From Flectobacillus roseus (GTDB lineage Bacteria; Bacteroidota; Bacteroidia; Cytophagales; Spirosomataceae), in the NCBI RefSeq assembly GCF_030056665.1, contig NZ_JASHIG010000038.1: a stretch of 64,000 nucleotides of DNA, one strand, 5' to 3'. The notes beneath the pieces were generated by a model. That model was not told the origin of the DNA. It saw nothing but the letters and a program-made list of their open reading frames with translations, and searched no databases. The translations under genes were made by a program, and so were the position numbers. Shown here in pieces: positions 36,133 through 45,621 of this stretch (its first letter is position 1; each line of letters opens with the position of its first letter).

Positions 36133-37338
36133 TTATATGATTTGATACTGATAAATAATTTTTCCATCGGCATCTAACCGCATAGCATATCTAACATTTC
36201 CTTGTTTTATTTCCACCAGAAAGTGATTTGGTGCTGTGTTGATCGTATTTGCATCAGTTGCTTGATAGATTACACGGGCATTAACAAAAATCCAATTGGG
36301 GAAAGTTGAGCTCAGTGTACTTTTGATAGCATCTGGTAGCTTGTTTTCGGCTAATACTTGCGTATGTACAATTGTGAGATTATGCTCATTCGTTTGCTCT
36401 TCAGCGAGGAGGTAGCTATCCGTTTGTCCTACTTTTAGCGCAACGAAGCTAGTTTTGTTTTGTCCAAAAATAGTTTTTACAATGCCATAATCGAATTGCC
36501 AATTGGGAAAATTAGCTTGCAAATAGCTCTTTGTTTTCGAAGATATATTTGCTGAGTTTAACACTTTGTAGGCATAATTATTTTCAATAGATGATGCCCA
36601 TTCCAAAACTAGTCCTGTTTCTGAAAGTACTATTTCGAAAGTTTGTAAAGCACCATTGGATAAGTCTCTAAAATTTACAAATAGCTTATAGGATTTATCC
36701 GTTAACTGATAAATTACCATACTTGCATTTTTGAGCTGATTATTACTCACAAATTGCTTTACAACTAAGGGTACTTGGGTGTCGTAGTTGATTTGGTCGG
36801 TACTTGTAAAAATGATAGATAAAGCTTTTTCGTTTGAAAGAGTTTGCGCTCTAACAAAAGCATTCGCAGAGTCATAATACAAATGTAAAGTTGTATTATT
36901 GGCGGTTTTAATAACCAGTTTATATCCCTCTGTGAGCATAGGGGATTTCATCAAATCATAGACAGCAAGTATTTCGGCGGAAGGGTATTGGCTGATGAAA
37001 TGCTGTTTAATCGCTTCAGGTAGATTTTTGGGAATACCTACCAAGCTGTTTAAATCAATGATTTCTCCTTGATAATCCACCACAGATAATACTTTGCCAA
37101 CTGAGGTTACAAATTCAGTTTGCCAAGTTTTATCCTTTTCAAGAGGTTCAAATACGAACGAGCTAACCGCTGGATATTTTTGTTTAAATACTTCCGTACT
37201 AGCTTGCGGAATACTGGAAGGCGTGATGGGCATTGTCGCTTCCACTACGGTATCACAGCCTTGCAATGCAACAACGCTCAGAATACCAGCAAGTATTCGA
37301 CAAGGAATTATAGGAATATGTAGGTTAAATGTTGTCAT
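36133..37338 (-). CDS. PepSY-like repeat lipoprotein
   Basis: A 401-residue protein with hydrophobic N-terminus and lipobox SVVALQGC (Cys 28). The mature part contains about five PepSY/BLIP-like repeats of ~70 residues, each starting with a helix such as LPEAIKQHFISQYPSAEI or LPDAIKSTLSSTFPNWIF, followed by a small sheet (YAMRLDADGKIIYQY). Such repeats (DUF2874-like) occur in periplasmic binding or inhibitor proteins. Being directly upstream of the sigma gene, and behind an ECF-type promoter, it may sense or answer an envelope signal (inference). Confidence 0.7.
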   Translation of the reverse strand: MTTFNLHIPIIPCRILAGILSVVALQGCDTVVEATMPITPSSIPQASTEVFKQKYPAVSSFVFEPLEKDKTWQTEFVTSVGKVLSVVDYQGEIIDLNSLVGIPKNLPEAIKQHFISQYPSAEILAVYDLMKSPMLTEGYKLVIKTANNTTLHLYYDSANAFVRAQTLSNEKALSIIFTSTDQINYDTQVPLVVKQFVSNNQLKNASMVIYQLTDKSYKLFVNFRDLSNGALQTFEIVLSETGLVLEWASSIENNYAYKVLNSANISSKTKSYLQANFPNWQFDYGIVKTIFGQNKTSFVALKVGQTDSYLLAEEQTNEHNLTIVHTQVLAENKLPDAIKSTLSSTFPNWIFVNARVIYQATDANTINTAPNHFLVEIKQGNVRYAMRLDADGKIIYQYQII

Positions 37339-37380
37339 GTGGTTCTAAAAGGCATCGCATAATTGCCTTTTCAACTACAC

Positions 37381-37406
37381 AGACGTAAGTGGTTATAAAA
37401 AGGGTT
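37381..37406 (-). promoter_or_regulatory. ECF-type promoter of the PepSY-sigma-antisigma cluster
   Basis: On the minus strand, AACCC (37406-37402) and CGTCT (37385-37381) are separated by 16 nt. This matches the general ECF promoter pattern AAC...CGTC. The predicted start lies about 35-40 nt before the lipoprotein ATG at 37338. The most likely reader is the ECF factor encoded two genes downstream. Confidence 0.45.
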
Positions 37407-37446
37407 GCATGATAAATTGAAAAAAATCAAAAAAGATTCTCATGTT

Positions 37447-37977
37447 TTACTTCATAATGAATTCGGATTTTTCAATTTTATACCAAAAATGGAGAATGCC
37501 TTCCAAGTCAAAAGATTCAATCTGGCGGAATCCTAATTTGCGTAAAATATGATTTGAACCTTCATTGTCGGTATCTGCCATGGAATATATTTCTTTTAGA
37601 TTTAGTTGTTCAAATCCGTACTGTAAACACGCCTGTGCCACTTCGGTGGCGATACCATTTCCCCAATATTGTTGGATAAGTCGATAGCCAAGGTCATAGT
37701 AGTGAATATGGTTGTTGGTGTCGTTAGTTACGAATTTGAGACCTGCCCAACCTACAAAATCTTGGGTCTTCTTATCGATAATAGCCCATCTTCCAATGCC
37801 ATGGTCGAGATATTGTTGCCGAATAAAATTGATGACATCAACAAGTTGCTCTTTATGACCAATAGGCTGATTGCCTAAGTATTTATGTACTTCGGGATTT
37901 GAATCCAGTTCGTACATGCCATTTATATCAGTTGGCAATATCTCTCTTAGGATAAATCTGTCGGTTTGTATTTTCAT
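37447..37977 (-). CDS. GNAT-family N-acetyltransferase (RimJ/RimL-like)
   Basis: A 176-residue acyltransferase. The start (TDRFILREILPTDINGMYEL) is that of the RimJ/RimL subgroup. The acetyl-CoA motif A is YRLIQQYWGNGIATEVAQA, and the C-terminal region has NEGSNHILRKLGFRQIE. Members acetylate ribosomal protein N-termini, small molecules or antibiotics; the substrate here is unknown. It is single, minus strand, unconnected to neighbours. Confidence 0.9.
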   Translation of the reverse strand: MKIQTDRFILREILPTDINGMYELDSNPEVHKYLGNQPIGHKEQLVDVINFIRQQYLDHGIGRWAIIDKKTQDFVGWAGLKFVTNDTNNHIHYYDLGYRLIQQYWGNGIATEVAQACLQYGFEQLNLKEIYSMADTDNEGSNHILRKLGFRQIESFDLEGILHFWYKIEKSEFIMK

Positions 37978-38112
37978 TTGTGTAAATTCTCTGTGTTTGA
38001 GATACGATAAAATCGTCTTTTCATCATATTTAAAAATTCTTTCTATTCTTCCAATTGGATTCCTCTTTTGCTTTTGAGCTTTATTAATAGGGGGTCATAG
38101 AGGTAGAGGCAT

Positions 38113-38712
38113 TTAGTATACAATTAACTCTTGAATATCTTTAATATGCTGCATACAACGTTTAAAATGATTTTGTGCGTGGGCTAACTTTCTTAACTTT
38201 TTATCTTCCGAAAATTCGATCCATTGAGGAAGTAAATATTGTACTTTTGTTGGTTCCAAATAGGCAAATGCACACATCGCATCTATTGAGTCGTTGTAGC
38301 AATCTTTTTGGGTTAAATGAAATGCAAGATATTGAGATAATACATTTTTTGCATAGGGCGTATCCAAACTAGCTAAAGCCAAACAATAGCTTTTGCCTAC
38401 ATAAACGAGCTTGTTACTCAGTAACAAGTTCCCGATAAGCACATCCAATCCTTTGAAGCCTCTAATCGCACTAATATTCGCGCCAGATAATCTCGTTCGC
38501 CAATCATAATTGCACAGCAGTTGATATACCATTGGTTCTGTAGCTTCTTTGGATGCTAATGCCAATTCGATGTGGTCAGATTCGGTGAGCTTTGTAAAGT
38601 CTAGGTCTAAAAAAGGAAAGGACTTTTCTAACACTTCATTAGAGAGTTCGTGTTCTAAGATTGGAATGTTTACTTCAGGAAATAAAGGTTTTTTTATTGG
38701 TAATTCAGACAT
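38113..38712 (-). CDS. Hypothetical helical-repeat protein, 199 aa
   Basis: A soluble all-helical protein (LGSNLLLSNKLVYVGKS-like segments, LASLDTPYAKNVLSQYLAFH, CAFAYLEPTKVQYLLPQWIE). The pattern suggests HEAT-like or DUF6000-type helical repeats. The Leu/Ala-rich helices about 30 residues apart support an interaction role rather than catalysis. No signal peptide; monocistronic. I cannot name the family with confidence. Confidence 0.6.
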   Translation of the reverse strand: MSELPIKKPLFPEVNIPILEHELSNEVLEKSFPFLDLDFTKLTESDHIELALASKEATEPMVYQLLCNYDWRTRLSGANISAIRGFKGLDVLIGNLLLSNKLVYVGKSYCLALASLDTPYAKNVLSQYLAFHLTQKDCYNDSIDAMCAFAYLEPTKVQYLLPQWIEFSEDKKLRKLAHAQNHFKRCMQHIKDIQELIVY

Positions 38713-38899
38713 AATGAATGATATTCAAGTATTTAGAAAGATACGAGAATGTCAATTAAAAAAGATTATTCTTTCCAAAAATTACCATCAATTTGATATT
38801 TAAGGGTTTCTCAACTACAGAAGCTTTTCACCACTAGGGTGTACAATTTCAGACTATCCAAGTATTAAAGCATTCTGTCTTCGCGCTTCCAATTTTACT

Positions 38900-39832
38900 T
38901 TATTTTTTTAATAAAAACTCAAAAGGTAAGTTAAGTCTTTTAGCCCAAGCTTTTTCGCTATGGTCTTCACCCTCAAATTTAAGCGTTTTCCAGTTATTTG
39001 AGGTAAAGCCTTTTTTTAGCATCAAAACATCAACTTTTGCTTGATGTTTTGGATAAAATGCGTCTAATGTTACCGTCCCAAAATCAAAATAGATTTTGTG
39101 CGTTTTGGGCGATGGGAGGTGTGCTTCCATATACTTCAAAAATGCTTCGGGAATAGGGTTGTCGTTATCCGAAAAAATACCAATCCAGTGAGTGGATAAA
39201 CAAGCTGCGCCACCAAATATCCCAGGATATTCACAAATAGCATACATAGAAATCAATCCACCCATACTACTACCAGCCATGAAGGTATTCGCAGGGTCAT
39301 TCCAAACAGAGAAATTTTGGTCGATATAGGGCTTTAACTCGGTTACCAAAAACTTTAAATAATTATCAGAAACAGGCTGAAAGTTTTTCTCTGTTCTACC
39401 TATTTTTTTGAGTTCATCTATTACGAAATCTTTCTGATTTGGGCTAAGTGACTCATAAGGTTTTTGAGGGAAATAATCAGGATGGCGTGTTTCACCGCCA
39501 TTCCAAATGCCGACTATGATAAAATCCTTGGTCTTGTGTGACTTCATTAGCTTAGTGGCAACTTCATCCGCCTGCCAGTCTTGTTTGTTCCAAGTAGTGG
39601 TACTGTCAAATAACATTTGTCCATCGTGCATATACACAACCGCATACTTTTTTCGATTACTATAACCCTCAGGTAGCCAAATGTCTATATTTCTGGCAGA
39701 AATAAGTTTTGAAGGAAAGTTCTCAAGCCTTACAATTTTGCCAGAGGATACTTTGGGGACTTGTGATTGTGACATGGTAGAAATCGTGCTTAATACAAAA
39801 AGCAAGAGAGGGTAAATGTTTTTGACTATCAT
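38900..39832 (-). CDS. Secreted alpha/beta-hydrolase esterase (Fes/IroE-like)
   Basis: A 310-residue protein with an N-terminal signal (YPLLLFVLSTISTMSQSQ). The fold is the 'putative esterase' (esterase D/IroE) type: AVVYMHDGQMLFDSTTTW near residue 65, nucleophile Ser in AGSSMGGLISMYA near 190, and the probable catalytic His in EGEDHSEKAWAKR near the C-terminus. Relatives hydrolyse siderophores, feruloyl esters or peptide esters in the periplasm. A siderophore receptor gene is about 10 kb away, but no operon link exists, so the substrate stays open. Confidence 0.85.
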   Translation of the reverse strand: MIVKNIYPLLLFVLSTISTMSQSQVPKVSSGKIVRLENFPSKLISARNIDIWLPEGYSNRKKYAVVYMHDGQMLFDSTTTWNKQDWQADEVATKLMKSHKTKDFIIVGIWNGGETRHPDYFPQKPYESLSPNQKDFVIDELKKIGRTEKNFQPVSDNYLKFLVTELKPYIDQNFSVWNDPANTFMAGSSMGGLISMYAICEYPGIFGGAACLSTHWIGIFSDNDNPIPEAFLKYMEAHLPSPKTHKIYFDFGTVTLDAFYPKHQAKVDVLMLKKGFTSNNWKTLKFEGEDHSEKAWAKRLNLPFEFLLKK

Positions 39833-39939
39833 ATTTTGAGTTGTTTCTGGTAAAGAAACACAAATTCAATTGAAACGAAGTACCACTTTATAAATTAAAG
39901 TATCACTTTCAGAAGAGTGAACGCTTTCACGTTAATTAG

Positions 39940-40148
39940 TCCCTCAATCCAGGCTGCTTGTCGTAAAAAGGAGAATTTGTTTGGCTTCTTCTGAGCTAGA
40001 GTTTATTTTTAATAGACAATCAACAAAACACATTTTCATGAAAAATGCTTTACGAATTAGTAGTGCTATCATGTTGCTTTGTACCAAGTCTTTCGGACAG
40101 GCATTTAATAATCTGCCTGTTTTAAGTGAAGACGACATTTTACTCTGA
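39940..40148 (+). pseudogene. Duplicated 5' fragment of the gamma-glutamyltransferase gene
   Basis: About 185 bp (39940-40122) repeat the upstream region and first ~29 codons of the gene at 41272, with roughly one change in ten. The leader block AAAAAGGAGAATTTGTTTGG is identical in both. The fragment's ATG at 40038 encodes MKNALRISSAIMLLC, then leaves homology after NNLPVL and stops at 40148. It probably retains the promoter and signal peptide but no enzyme. The copies flank a 219-aa minus-strand gene and a gene remnant. Confidence 0.75.
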
Positions 40149-40286
40149 TATAAAGTATCACTCTAATAAAATGAAGTTCTATTTTTATAAATTAACCCTA
40201 AAGTTATATGCTTGTAAAAATAGAACTTTTCGTAGTTGGTAAAAGAAGAGGTTCTCTGTTTAAAAATGCTTGAAATATTTTGGTTC

Positions 40287-40946
40287 CTAATTTTCAGGAG
40301 CTAAAATCAACAAGGGATATTGATCGGAATCATGTTCTCCAATAATAAAAATAAATCGTTCGGCAGTATTCAGTTTATTGAAACAGCCTTGCTCTAGCAT
40401 CAATTTGAATACTTCATGTAAACATAGTAATCCTGAGAATAAATAAGCGTTTAAGAGTGCTTGATACCCCTCCATATTTTGTAAATAAGGTGCGTATTCG
40501 TCTGTGTTTTCGTCATACCACTCAGGTAAAACGGCTAAGGGACTAAAGAAATCTAGATCGAAACCAAGTGTCGCTTCAAACCCCTCGGCAAAGTCATAGT
40601 CAAACCCCATGTCAAACATTTCTGTATATTCTCCAAAGTCCTCCCAATCAATAATTCCGTAAGCATGTGCATAGGGTTCTTTGTCAAGGGGGCTATTATA
40701 TTCAAACAATATGGCAGATATAGTTTCTTCTGGGTCGATTCCTTCTGCTGGATTTGTCCAATAATTAGTCAAATTATGTTCAATAGTTTTCCTTACATTT
40801 TTCTTAAATGTTTGAAAATCAAATAACTCTAATTTGTCTAACAATTCTAAAAAAAAGGGGTTTGCAGATGTAGATGTTTTTAATTGTTGTTTGGCTTCGT
40901 TTAATTCAGAAGCGAAATATCGAGCAATTTTATCATTTGCACTCAT
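40287..40946 (-). CDS. Hypothetical acidic protein, 219 aa
   Basis: A soluble, strongly acidic protein with many aromatic residues (DWEDFGEYTEMFDMGFDYDF, EWYDENTDEYAPYLQ). I do not recognise it; acidity and size are typical of immunity or anti-toxin-like proteins, which is only a hint. Its ATG lies 2 nt after the stop of a truncated upstream frame (40949-41110), so it was once the second gene of a pair. Both are enclosed by the duplicated gamma-glutamyltransferase 5' segments. Confidence 0.6.
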   Translation of the reverse strand: MSANDKIARYFASELNEAKQQLKTSTSANPFFLELLDKLELFDFQTFKKNVRKTIEHNLTNYWTNPAEGIDPEETISAILFEYNSPLDKEPYAHAYGIIDWEDFGEYTEMFDMGFDYDFAEGFEATLGFDLDFFSPLAVLPEWYDENTDEYAPYLQNMEGYQALLNAYLFSGLLCLHEVFKLMLEQGCFNKLNTAERFIFIIGEHDSDQYPLLILAPEN

Positions 40947-40948
40947 GG

Positions 40949-41110
40949 CTAAAGTTTTATTGTTTTGAGGGCTTCTTGTATGATTTCACATATTTCTACC
41001 TGATAATCTACAGGCATATTTCGTATTGAAATACGGAAACCTAGATTTTCTAGGCTTCTAATATAGATTAATTTTGCAGGTTTATCGTAATTTTCTAAAC
41101 GGAAGAATAC
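40949..41110 (-). pseudogene. 3' remnant of an unknown gene
   Basis: A 54-codon frame without a start codon, opening just after a TAA and reading VFFRLENYDKPAKLIYIRSL, then FRISIRNMPVDYQVEICEII and ending EALKTIKL. It has clear protein character and stops 2 nt before the ATG of the 219-aa gene. Its 5' part appears to have been removed where the duplicated gamma-glutamyltransferase upstream region now begins (41173). Confidence 0.5.
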
Positions 41111-41271
41111 TTACGATACTAGGAAAACTGAGTGGGTGTGAATTTTTGATAGAATAGGGAAGCAAATGTATATCCCTCAATCCAAGCTACTTGTCGTAAA
41201 AAGGAGAATTTGTTTGGCTTCTTCTGGGCTAGCGATTATTTTTAATAGACAATCAACAAAACACATTTTTC

Positions 41272-43137
41272 ATGAAAAATACTTTACGAATTGGTATCGC
41301 TATCATGTTGCTTTGTAGCAAGTCTTTCGGACAAGCCTTTAATAATCTTCCTGTACTTACACAAAAACCTCCCTTACACGGAAAACATTGGATGGCAGTT
41401 ACAGGAAAACCCCTCGCCGCTACGGCAGGAGCCATGACATTTTCTAAAGGAGGTAATGCTATAGATGCTGCTTGTGCTATGCTCGCAGCCACTTGTACGA
41501 TGTGGGACGTATTGAGCTGGGGTGGCGAAACACAGGCTTTAATTTATAATCCTAAAATTAAAAAGGTGATTGCTATCAATGCCCTTGGGGTAGCGCCTAC
41601 AGGAGCGACTGCTGATTTTTTCAAAAATAAAGGCATGAAATATCCTCCTGAATTTGGTCCCTTGGCGGCAGTTACGCCTGGCACGCCAGGAGGATTAATG
41701 ACCATTTTGGCAGAGTATGGCACTATGTCTCTCAAGGATGTATTGGCACCAGCGATGCAAATGGCAGAAGGGTATCCGATAGAAGCGCAAACGGCTAATT
41801 CAATAGAAAAAGCTAAGGAACAAATCAAACAATGGCCGTATTCAAAAAAGGTCTTCTTGCCACATTTAGGCGCTAAATACGAAGCCCCTGAAGCAGGTGA
41901 AATCTTCGTGCAAAAGGATTTATTGGAAACGTTACGCAAATTAGTAAAAGCTGAACAACAAGCATTGGCTAAGGGGAAATCTCGTAAAGAGGCCATTTAT
42001 GCAGCTTATGATGTTTTTTATAAAGGAGAAGTTGCGAAAGAATTTGTGAGAGGTTGTCAGGAGCAAGGTGGTTTGATTACTGAACAGGATTTGGCTAATT
42101 GGAAAGTAAAAATCGAAGAACCAACGATGACAACTTACAGAGGTATTGAGGTGTACAAATTACAACAATGGACGCAAGGGCCAGCGATGCTTCAAACCTT
42201 GAATATCCTAGAAAACTTCGATTTGAAAAGTATGGGTTATAACTCTACTCGCTATATTCATACCTTGTATCAGGCAATGAACTTAGCATTTGCCGACCGT
42301 GATTTCTACTATGGCGACCCAGCCTTTGCTCCTGAAGAACCGATGAAGGGTTTGCTTTCGAAAGAGTACGCCAAAGAGCGTAGTAAACTTATCAATCCAG
42401 ATGCCAATGACCCTAAAATTGGTCCTGGAGATCCTTATCCATTTGAAGGAAAAATTAACCCTTATCAGGATATTTTGAAAACTTGGATGGGAGCAAGTAC
42501 TTTTTCTCCTAAAAATAATGCCGTTTATAATACCCAATTCGAGGAGGATTTTACGGCTGGAACAACTTCCGTTGAGGCTGCTGATGCTGAGGGTTGGGTG
42601 ATTTCGATGACGCCGAGTGGGGGATGGGTTCCAGCTTGTATTGCGGGCAATACTGGTGTTGGTATGAGTCAGCGAATGCAGGCATTTGTGTTGGATCCAA
42701 AGGAAAATCCTTTTAATGTGGTGGAGCCAGGCAAGCGCCCTCGCGTGACTTTGACGCCTAGTATGGCCTTAAAAGATGGGAAGCCTTATTTATCATTCGC
42801 CAAACAAGCAGGTGACGAACAAGACCAGTTGTTATTACAGTTTTTCTTGAATATGGCAGAATTTGATATGACCGTTCAGGAAGCTTGCGAAGCACCGAGT
42901 TTTAAAACTTTACAAATGTATTCTAGTTTTGGAAAGCACGAACGTATCAATGGCGGTCTGACGCTCAATGAAGCAACACCTAGTTGGACTCGTAAAGATT
43001 TGGGTCGAATGGGCTACAAAATCAATTATCAAGAACGCACGAGCGGTCCTATCAATGCCATTTATTTCGACTGGAAACATGGTAGTTTCTGGGGCGGATC
43101 TAGTAATCATGGCGAGGATTATGGTATAGGGTGGTAG
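41272..43137 (+). CDS. Gamma-glutamyltransferase-family protein
   Basis: A 621-residue secreted Ntn-hydrolase with signal peptide (IAIMLLCSKSFGQ). The large-subunit start AATAGAMTFSKGGNAIDAAC and the maturation site near residue 430, DFTAGTTSVEAADAEGWV, are visible; Thr of GTTS is the likely autoprocessing nucleophile, though the usual 'TTH' is TTS here. The oxyanion segment GVGMSQRMQAFVLDP and the C-terminal GGSSNHGEDYGIGW are also present. It cleaves gamma-glutamyl or related amide bonds in the periplasm. The TTS variant places it in a divergent subgroup, so acylase activity is possible. Its 5' end is duplicated at 39940-40122. Confidence 0.88.
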   Translation: MKNTLRIGIAIMLLCSKSFGQAFNNLPVLTQKPPLHGKHWMAVTGKPLAATAGAMTFSKGGNAIDAACAMLAATCTMWDVLSWGGETQALIYNPKIKKVIAINALGVAPTGATADFFKNKGMKYPPEFGPLAAVTPGTPGGLMTILAEYGTMSLKDVLAPAMQMAEGYPIEAQTANSIEKAKEQIKQWPYSKKVFLPHLGAKYEAPEAGEIFVQKDLLETLRKLVKAEQQALAKGKSRKEAIYAAYDVFYKGEVAKEFVRGCQEQGGLITEQDLANWKVKIEEPTMTTYRGIEVYKLQQWTQGPAMLQTLNILENFDLKSMGYNSTRYIHTLYQAMNLAFADRDFYYGDPAFAPEEPMKGLLSKEYAKERSKLINPDANDPKIGPGDPYPFEGKINPYQDILKTWMGASTFSPKNNAVYNTQFEEDFTAGTTSVEAADAEGWVISMTPSGGWVPACIAGNTGVGMSQRMQAFVLDPKENPFNVVEPGKRPRVTLTPSMALKDGKPYLSFAKQAGDEQDQLLLQFFLNMAEFDMTVQEACEAPSFKTLQMYSSFGKHERINGGLTLNEATPSWTRKDLGRMGYKINYQERTSGPINAIYFDWKHGSFWGGSSNHGEDYGIGW

Positions 43138-43383
43138 AGGGGTTTTGAGTGATGAGTGTAAAGTATTGATAATTAATATTTTATGTGTAAATTTTAACAT
43201 TGCTGCTTAATTGAATATCCGTTAAATTCTTTTATGTTTTTAACGGATATTTTTGTTCGCTATCCTGAAGGTGAATAGAAGTTATATGGTCAATTGCATA
43301 TCTAACCCTTTAACAATGATAGAAATAGCACTAGGATTTACTAACTTACTCTACACTCAATTTTTATCTTTAAAAATTCACAA

Positions 43384-45564
43384 ATGTTCGCTGTCTTTAT
43401 CCAAACCCGTATTCAACCTCTGTGTTGGAAAAAGAGAAATATTTTTCTTTTTTTCATAATACTCGGAGGCGTATCAATTTTTCAAAGAATTTTCTCGCAA
43501 ACTACTTATGCTCATTGGAATCAAACAGAGCTAGTTTTGAACAATGGGATTGTGAGACGAACGATTCAGTTGCCCAAAGGAACCAACTCCATTGGTACTA
43601 CCTCGTATCGACCCATCCAAGGAGAGTATAACTATTTTGAAAGTACCAATTCAGAATTTAGTTTTGAATTGAATCAAAAGCGATACACTGGGGCTGATTT
43701 ATGGACTTTGTCAGAGATTCTTCCTGTGACTGATACAAAACAAGGCAAAGGTGCTATTATTAAGTTGCTTAGTGCCGACAAGCTTGTAGAGGTTGGTTTG
43801 CAATATTTGCTTTATCCAAACTTACCCATTATTCGTAAAAACATTACGGTTAAAAATTTATCCAATAATACACTCACCTTAGAATCTATTGACGTAGAAA
43901 AGTTGTCGGTGACATCATATTATGCAACTACCTACAGTTGGATTTGCCACGATTATGGGCGTAGACGTTCACTAGGGCCTTATAATGGTGATATGCAAGA
44001 TGCACTCGTGACGATTCATAACAGTGATTGGCAACAAGGAATAGTCATCGGAAACGAGGCTTCTGGAATTTTAAAACATACTTCAGCCTTTTGGGAAGAT
44101 AGAACCATCTGTGCAGGTCTGACACATAGAGATGGACGTTATCCGTTTAGAAAATATCTTAAAACGGGTGAAAGTTTTGTTTCTCCCCAAGTATTCACGG
44201 CGGTATATAACCAACAAAAAGACCCAGATGAAATCTTGAATACTGTAGTGCCCGATTTTGTAAGGAAACATTTGGGGATTCGTCTTTCGGAATTGGTACA
44301 AAAACCTACTTTTGTTTATAATACTTGGGAGCCTTTCAATAAGGCGATTAATGAAAAATTGATAAAGGAGCTAGCCAAAAGCGCGGCTGAGGCAGGCATG
44401 AAAGAGTTTATTATCGATGATGGTTGGAGTGATAATTATGGAGATTGGACGATCGATAAAGTAAAATTTCCAAATGGATTAAAGCCACTTTTTGACTATA
44501 TCAAATCGCTGGGAATGAAGCCTGGTCTTTGGGTTAGTGTGGGAAGTGCTTCAACCGAAAGCAAGGTTTATAAGCAACATCCAGAATGGTTTGTATTAGA
44601 CAAAAATCAACAACCCTATAACTTACATTGGGAAGATTCGACTATGGTAACAGCCTGTTTTAGTACAGGTTGGAAAGATTATATCAAAGATGTTTTGATG
44701 AAAATGGCTTTAGAATATGGCTTAGAATACATGAAGCTAGATTTTACAGTGGTGACTAGTCCTTATAAATTTGGAAGCCAAAATGCAGGATGTTTTGCCC
44801 AAAATCATCCAAGTCATCGTGACAGAGAGGAATCATTTTTTGTAAATTATGAGGCTGTTTGGAACTTGTTTGATGAGCTACACAAAGCCAAGCCTAGCTT
44901 ATTTATCGACTGTACTTTCGAAACTATGGGAGGTTTACAACTGATTGATTATGCCATGCTCAAACATGCTGAAGGAAATTGGCTGTCAAACTTTGCAGGT
45001 CCGCCCGACGAAAATGTTGATTTAAGAGTTAGAAATATGGCTTGGTGGAGGTCGCCAGCGATGCCTGCTACAGCACTCGTAATTGGAAATCCAGCTATGC
45101 AAGTTAAGGGTTGGGAGACACATATTCAGTCATTGGCAGGTGCTTTGCCTATTATGCTTGGAGACCCACGAAAGTTGTCCAAAGAGGATTTTAAAAAGTA
45201 TCGTAAATATGCCGACTGGTTACAAAAAATGGAAAACACTTATCACTTTATGAGCTTCAGACAAGATTTGAAAGGATACGGCGAGCCAAAAGAAGGCTAT
45301 TGGGATGGATTTCAACGTATCAATACCGATACGAAAGAAGGAGGAATCGTTGGTGTGTTTAGACATGGAAGTCAGGAATCTGAACGTAGAATATTCATCA
45401 ACTATTTGGCATCAGAAAAAAACTATGAAATTAGCGAAGCTATTTCAGGAAAGAAATTCGGTATATATTCTGGGAAAAAACTAGCCGAATCGGGTCTTAA
45501 TATTAAACTTTTTCAAAAATATGAAGGAGTACTTTTAGAGATAAAGAAGGTATTGAACAAATGA
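43384..45564 (+). CDS. GH36-family alpha-galactosidase
   Basis: A 726-residue glycosidase. A signal/anchor helix (FLFFIILGGVSIFQRIFSQ) precedes an N-terminal beta-sandwich (~45-310) and a (beta/alpha)8 catalytic domain (~315-640). The domain has TWEPFNKAINEKLIKELAK, FIIDDGWSDNYGDW and GLWVSVGSAS. The nucleophile Asp lies in EYMKLDFTVV near residue 450; the acid/base Asp is probably in SLFIDCTFE. The order matches clan GH-D family GH36 (melibiase). It releases alpha-linked galactose or related sugars from oligosaccharides in the periplasm. No transporter or regulator is adjacent. Confidence 0.85.
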   Translation: MFAVFIQTRIQPLCWKKRNIFLFFIILGGVSIFQRIFSQTTYAHWNQTELVLNNGIVRRTIQLPKGTNSIGTTSYRPIQGEYNYFESTNSEFSFELNQKRYTGADLWTLSEILPVTDTKQGKGAIIKLLSADKLVEVGLQYLLYPNLPIIRKNITVKNLSNNTLTLESIDVEKLSVTSYYATTYSWICHDYGRRRSLGPYNGDMQDALVTIHNSDWQQGIVIGNEASGILKHTSAFWEDRTICAGLTHRDGRYPFRKYLKTGESFVSPQVFTAVYNQQKDPDEILNTVVPDFVRKHLGIRLSELVQKPTFVYNTWEPFNKAINEKLIKELAKSAAEAGMKEFIIDDGWSDNYGDWTIDKVKFPNGLKPLFDYIKSLGMKPGLWVSVGSASTESKVYKQHPEWFVLDKNQQPYNLHWEDSTMVTACFSTGWKDYIKDVLMKMALEYGLEYMKLDFTVVTSPYKFGSQNAGCFAQNHPSHRDREESFFVNYEAVWNLFDELHKAKPSLFIDCTFETMGGLQLIDYAMLKHAEGNWLSNFAGPPDENVDLRVRNMAWWRSPAMPATALVIGNPAMQVKGWETHIQSLAGALPIMLGDPRKLSKEDFKKYRKYADWLQKMENTYHFMSFRQDLKGYGEPKEGYWDGFQRINTDTKEGGIVGVFRHGSQESERRIFINYLASEKNYEISEAISGKKFGIYSGKKLAESGLNIKLFQKYEGVLLEIKKVLNK

Positions 45565-45621
45565 CGCTGACAGTCAAGATTATGTTAATTTGGTTAAAAT
45601 TCTAAGCTAAAAATACTTATT

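Noticed and set aside
39944..40138. 64-codon minus-strand frame over the duplicated GGT start
   Set aside because: It lies opposite the duplicated signal-peptide region; the same antisense frame also appears opposite the true GGT start, so it is a shadow of that sequence.
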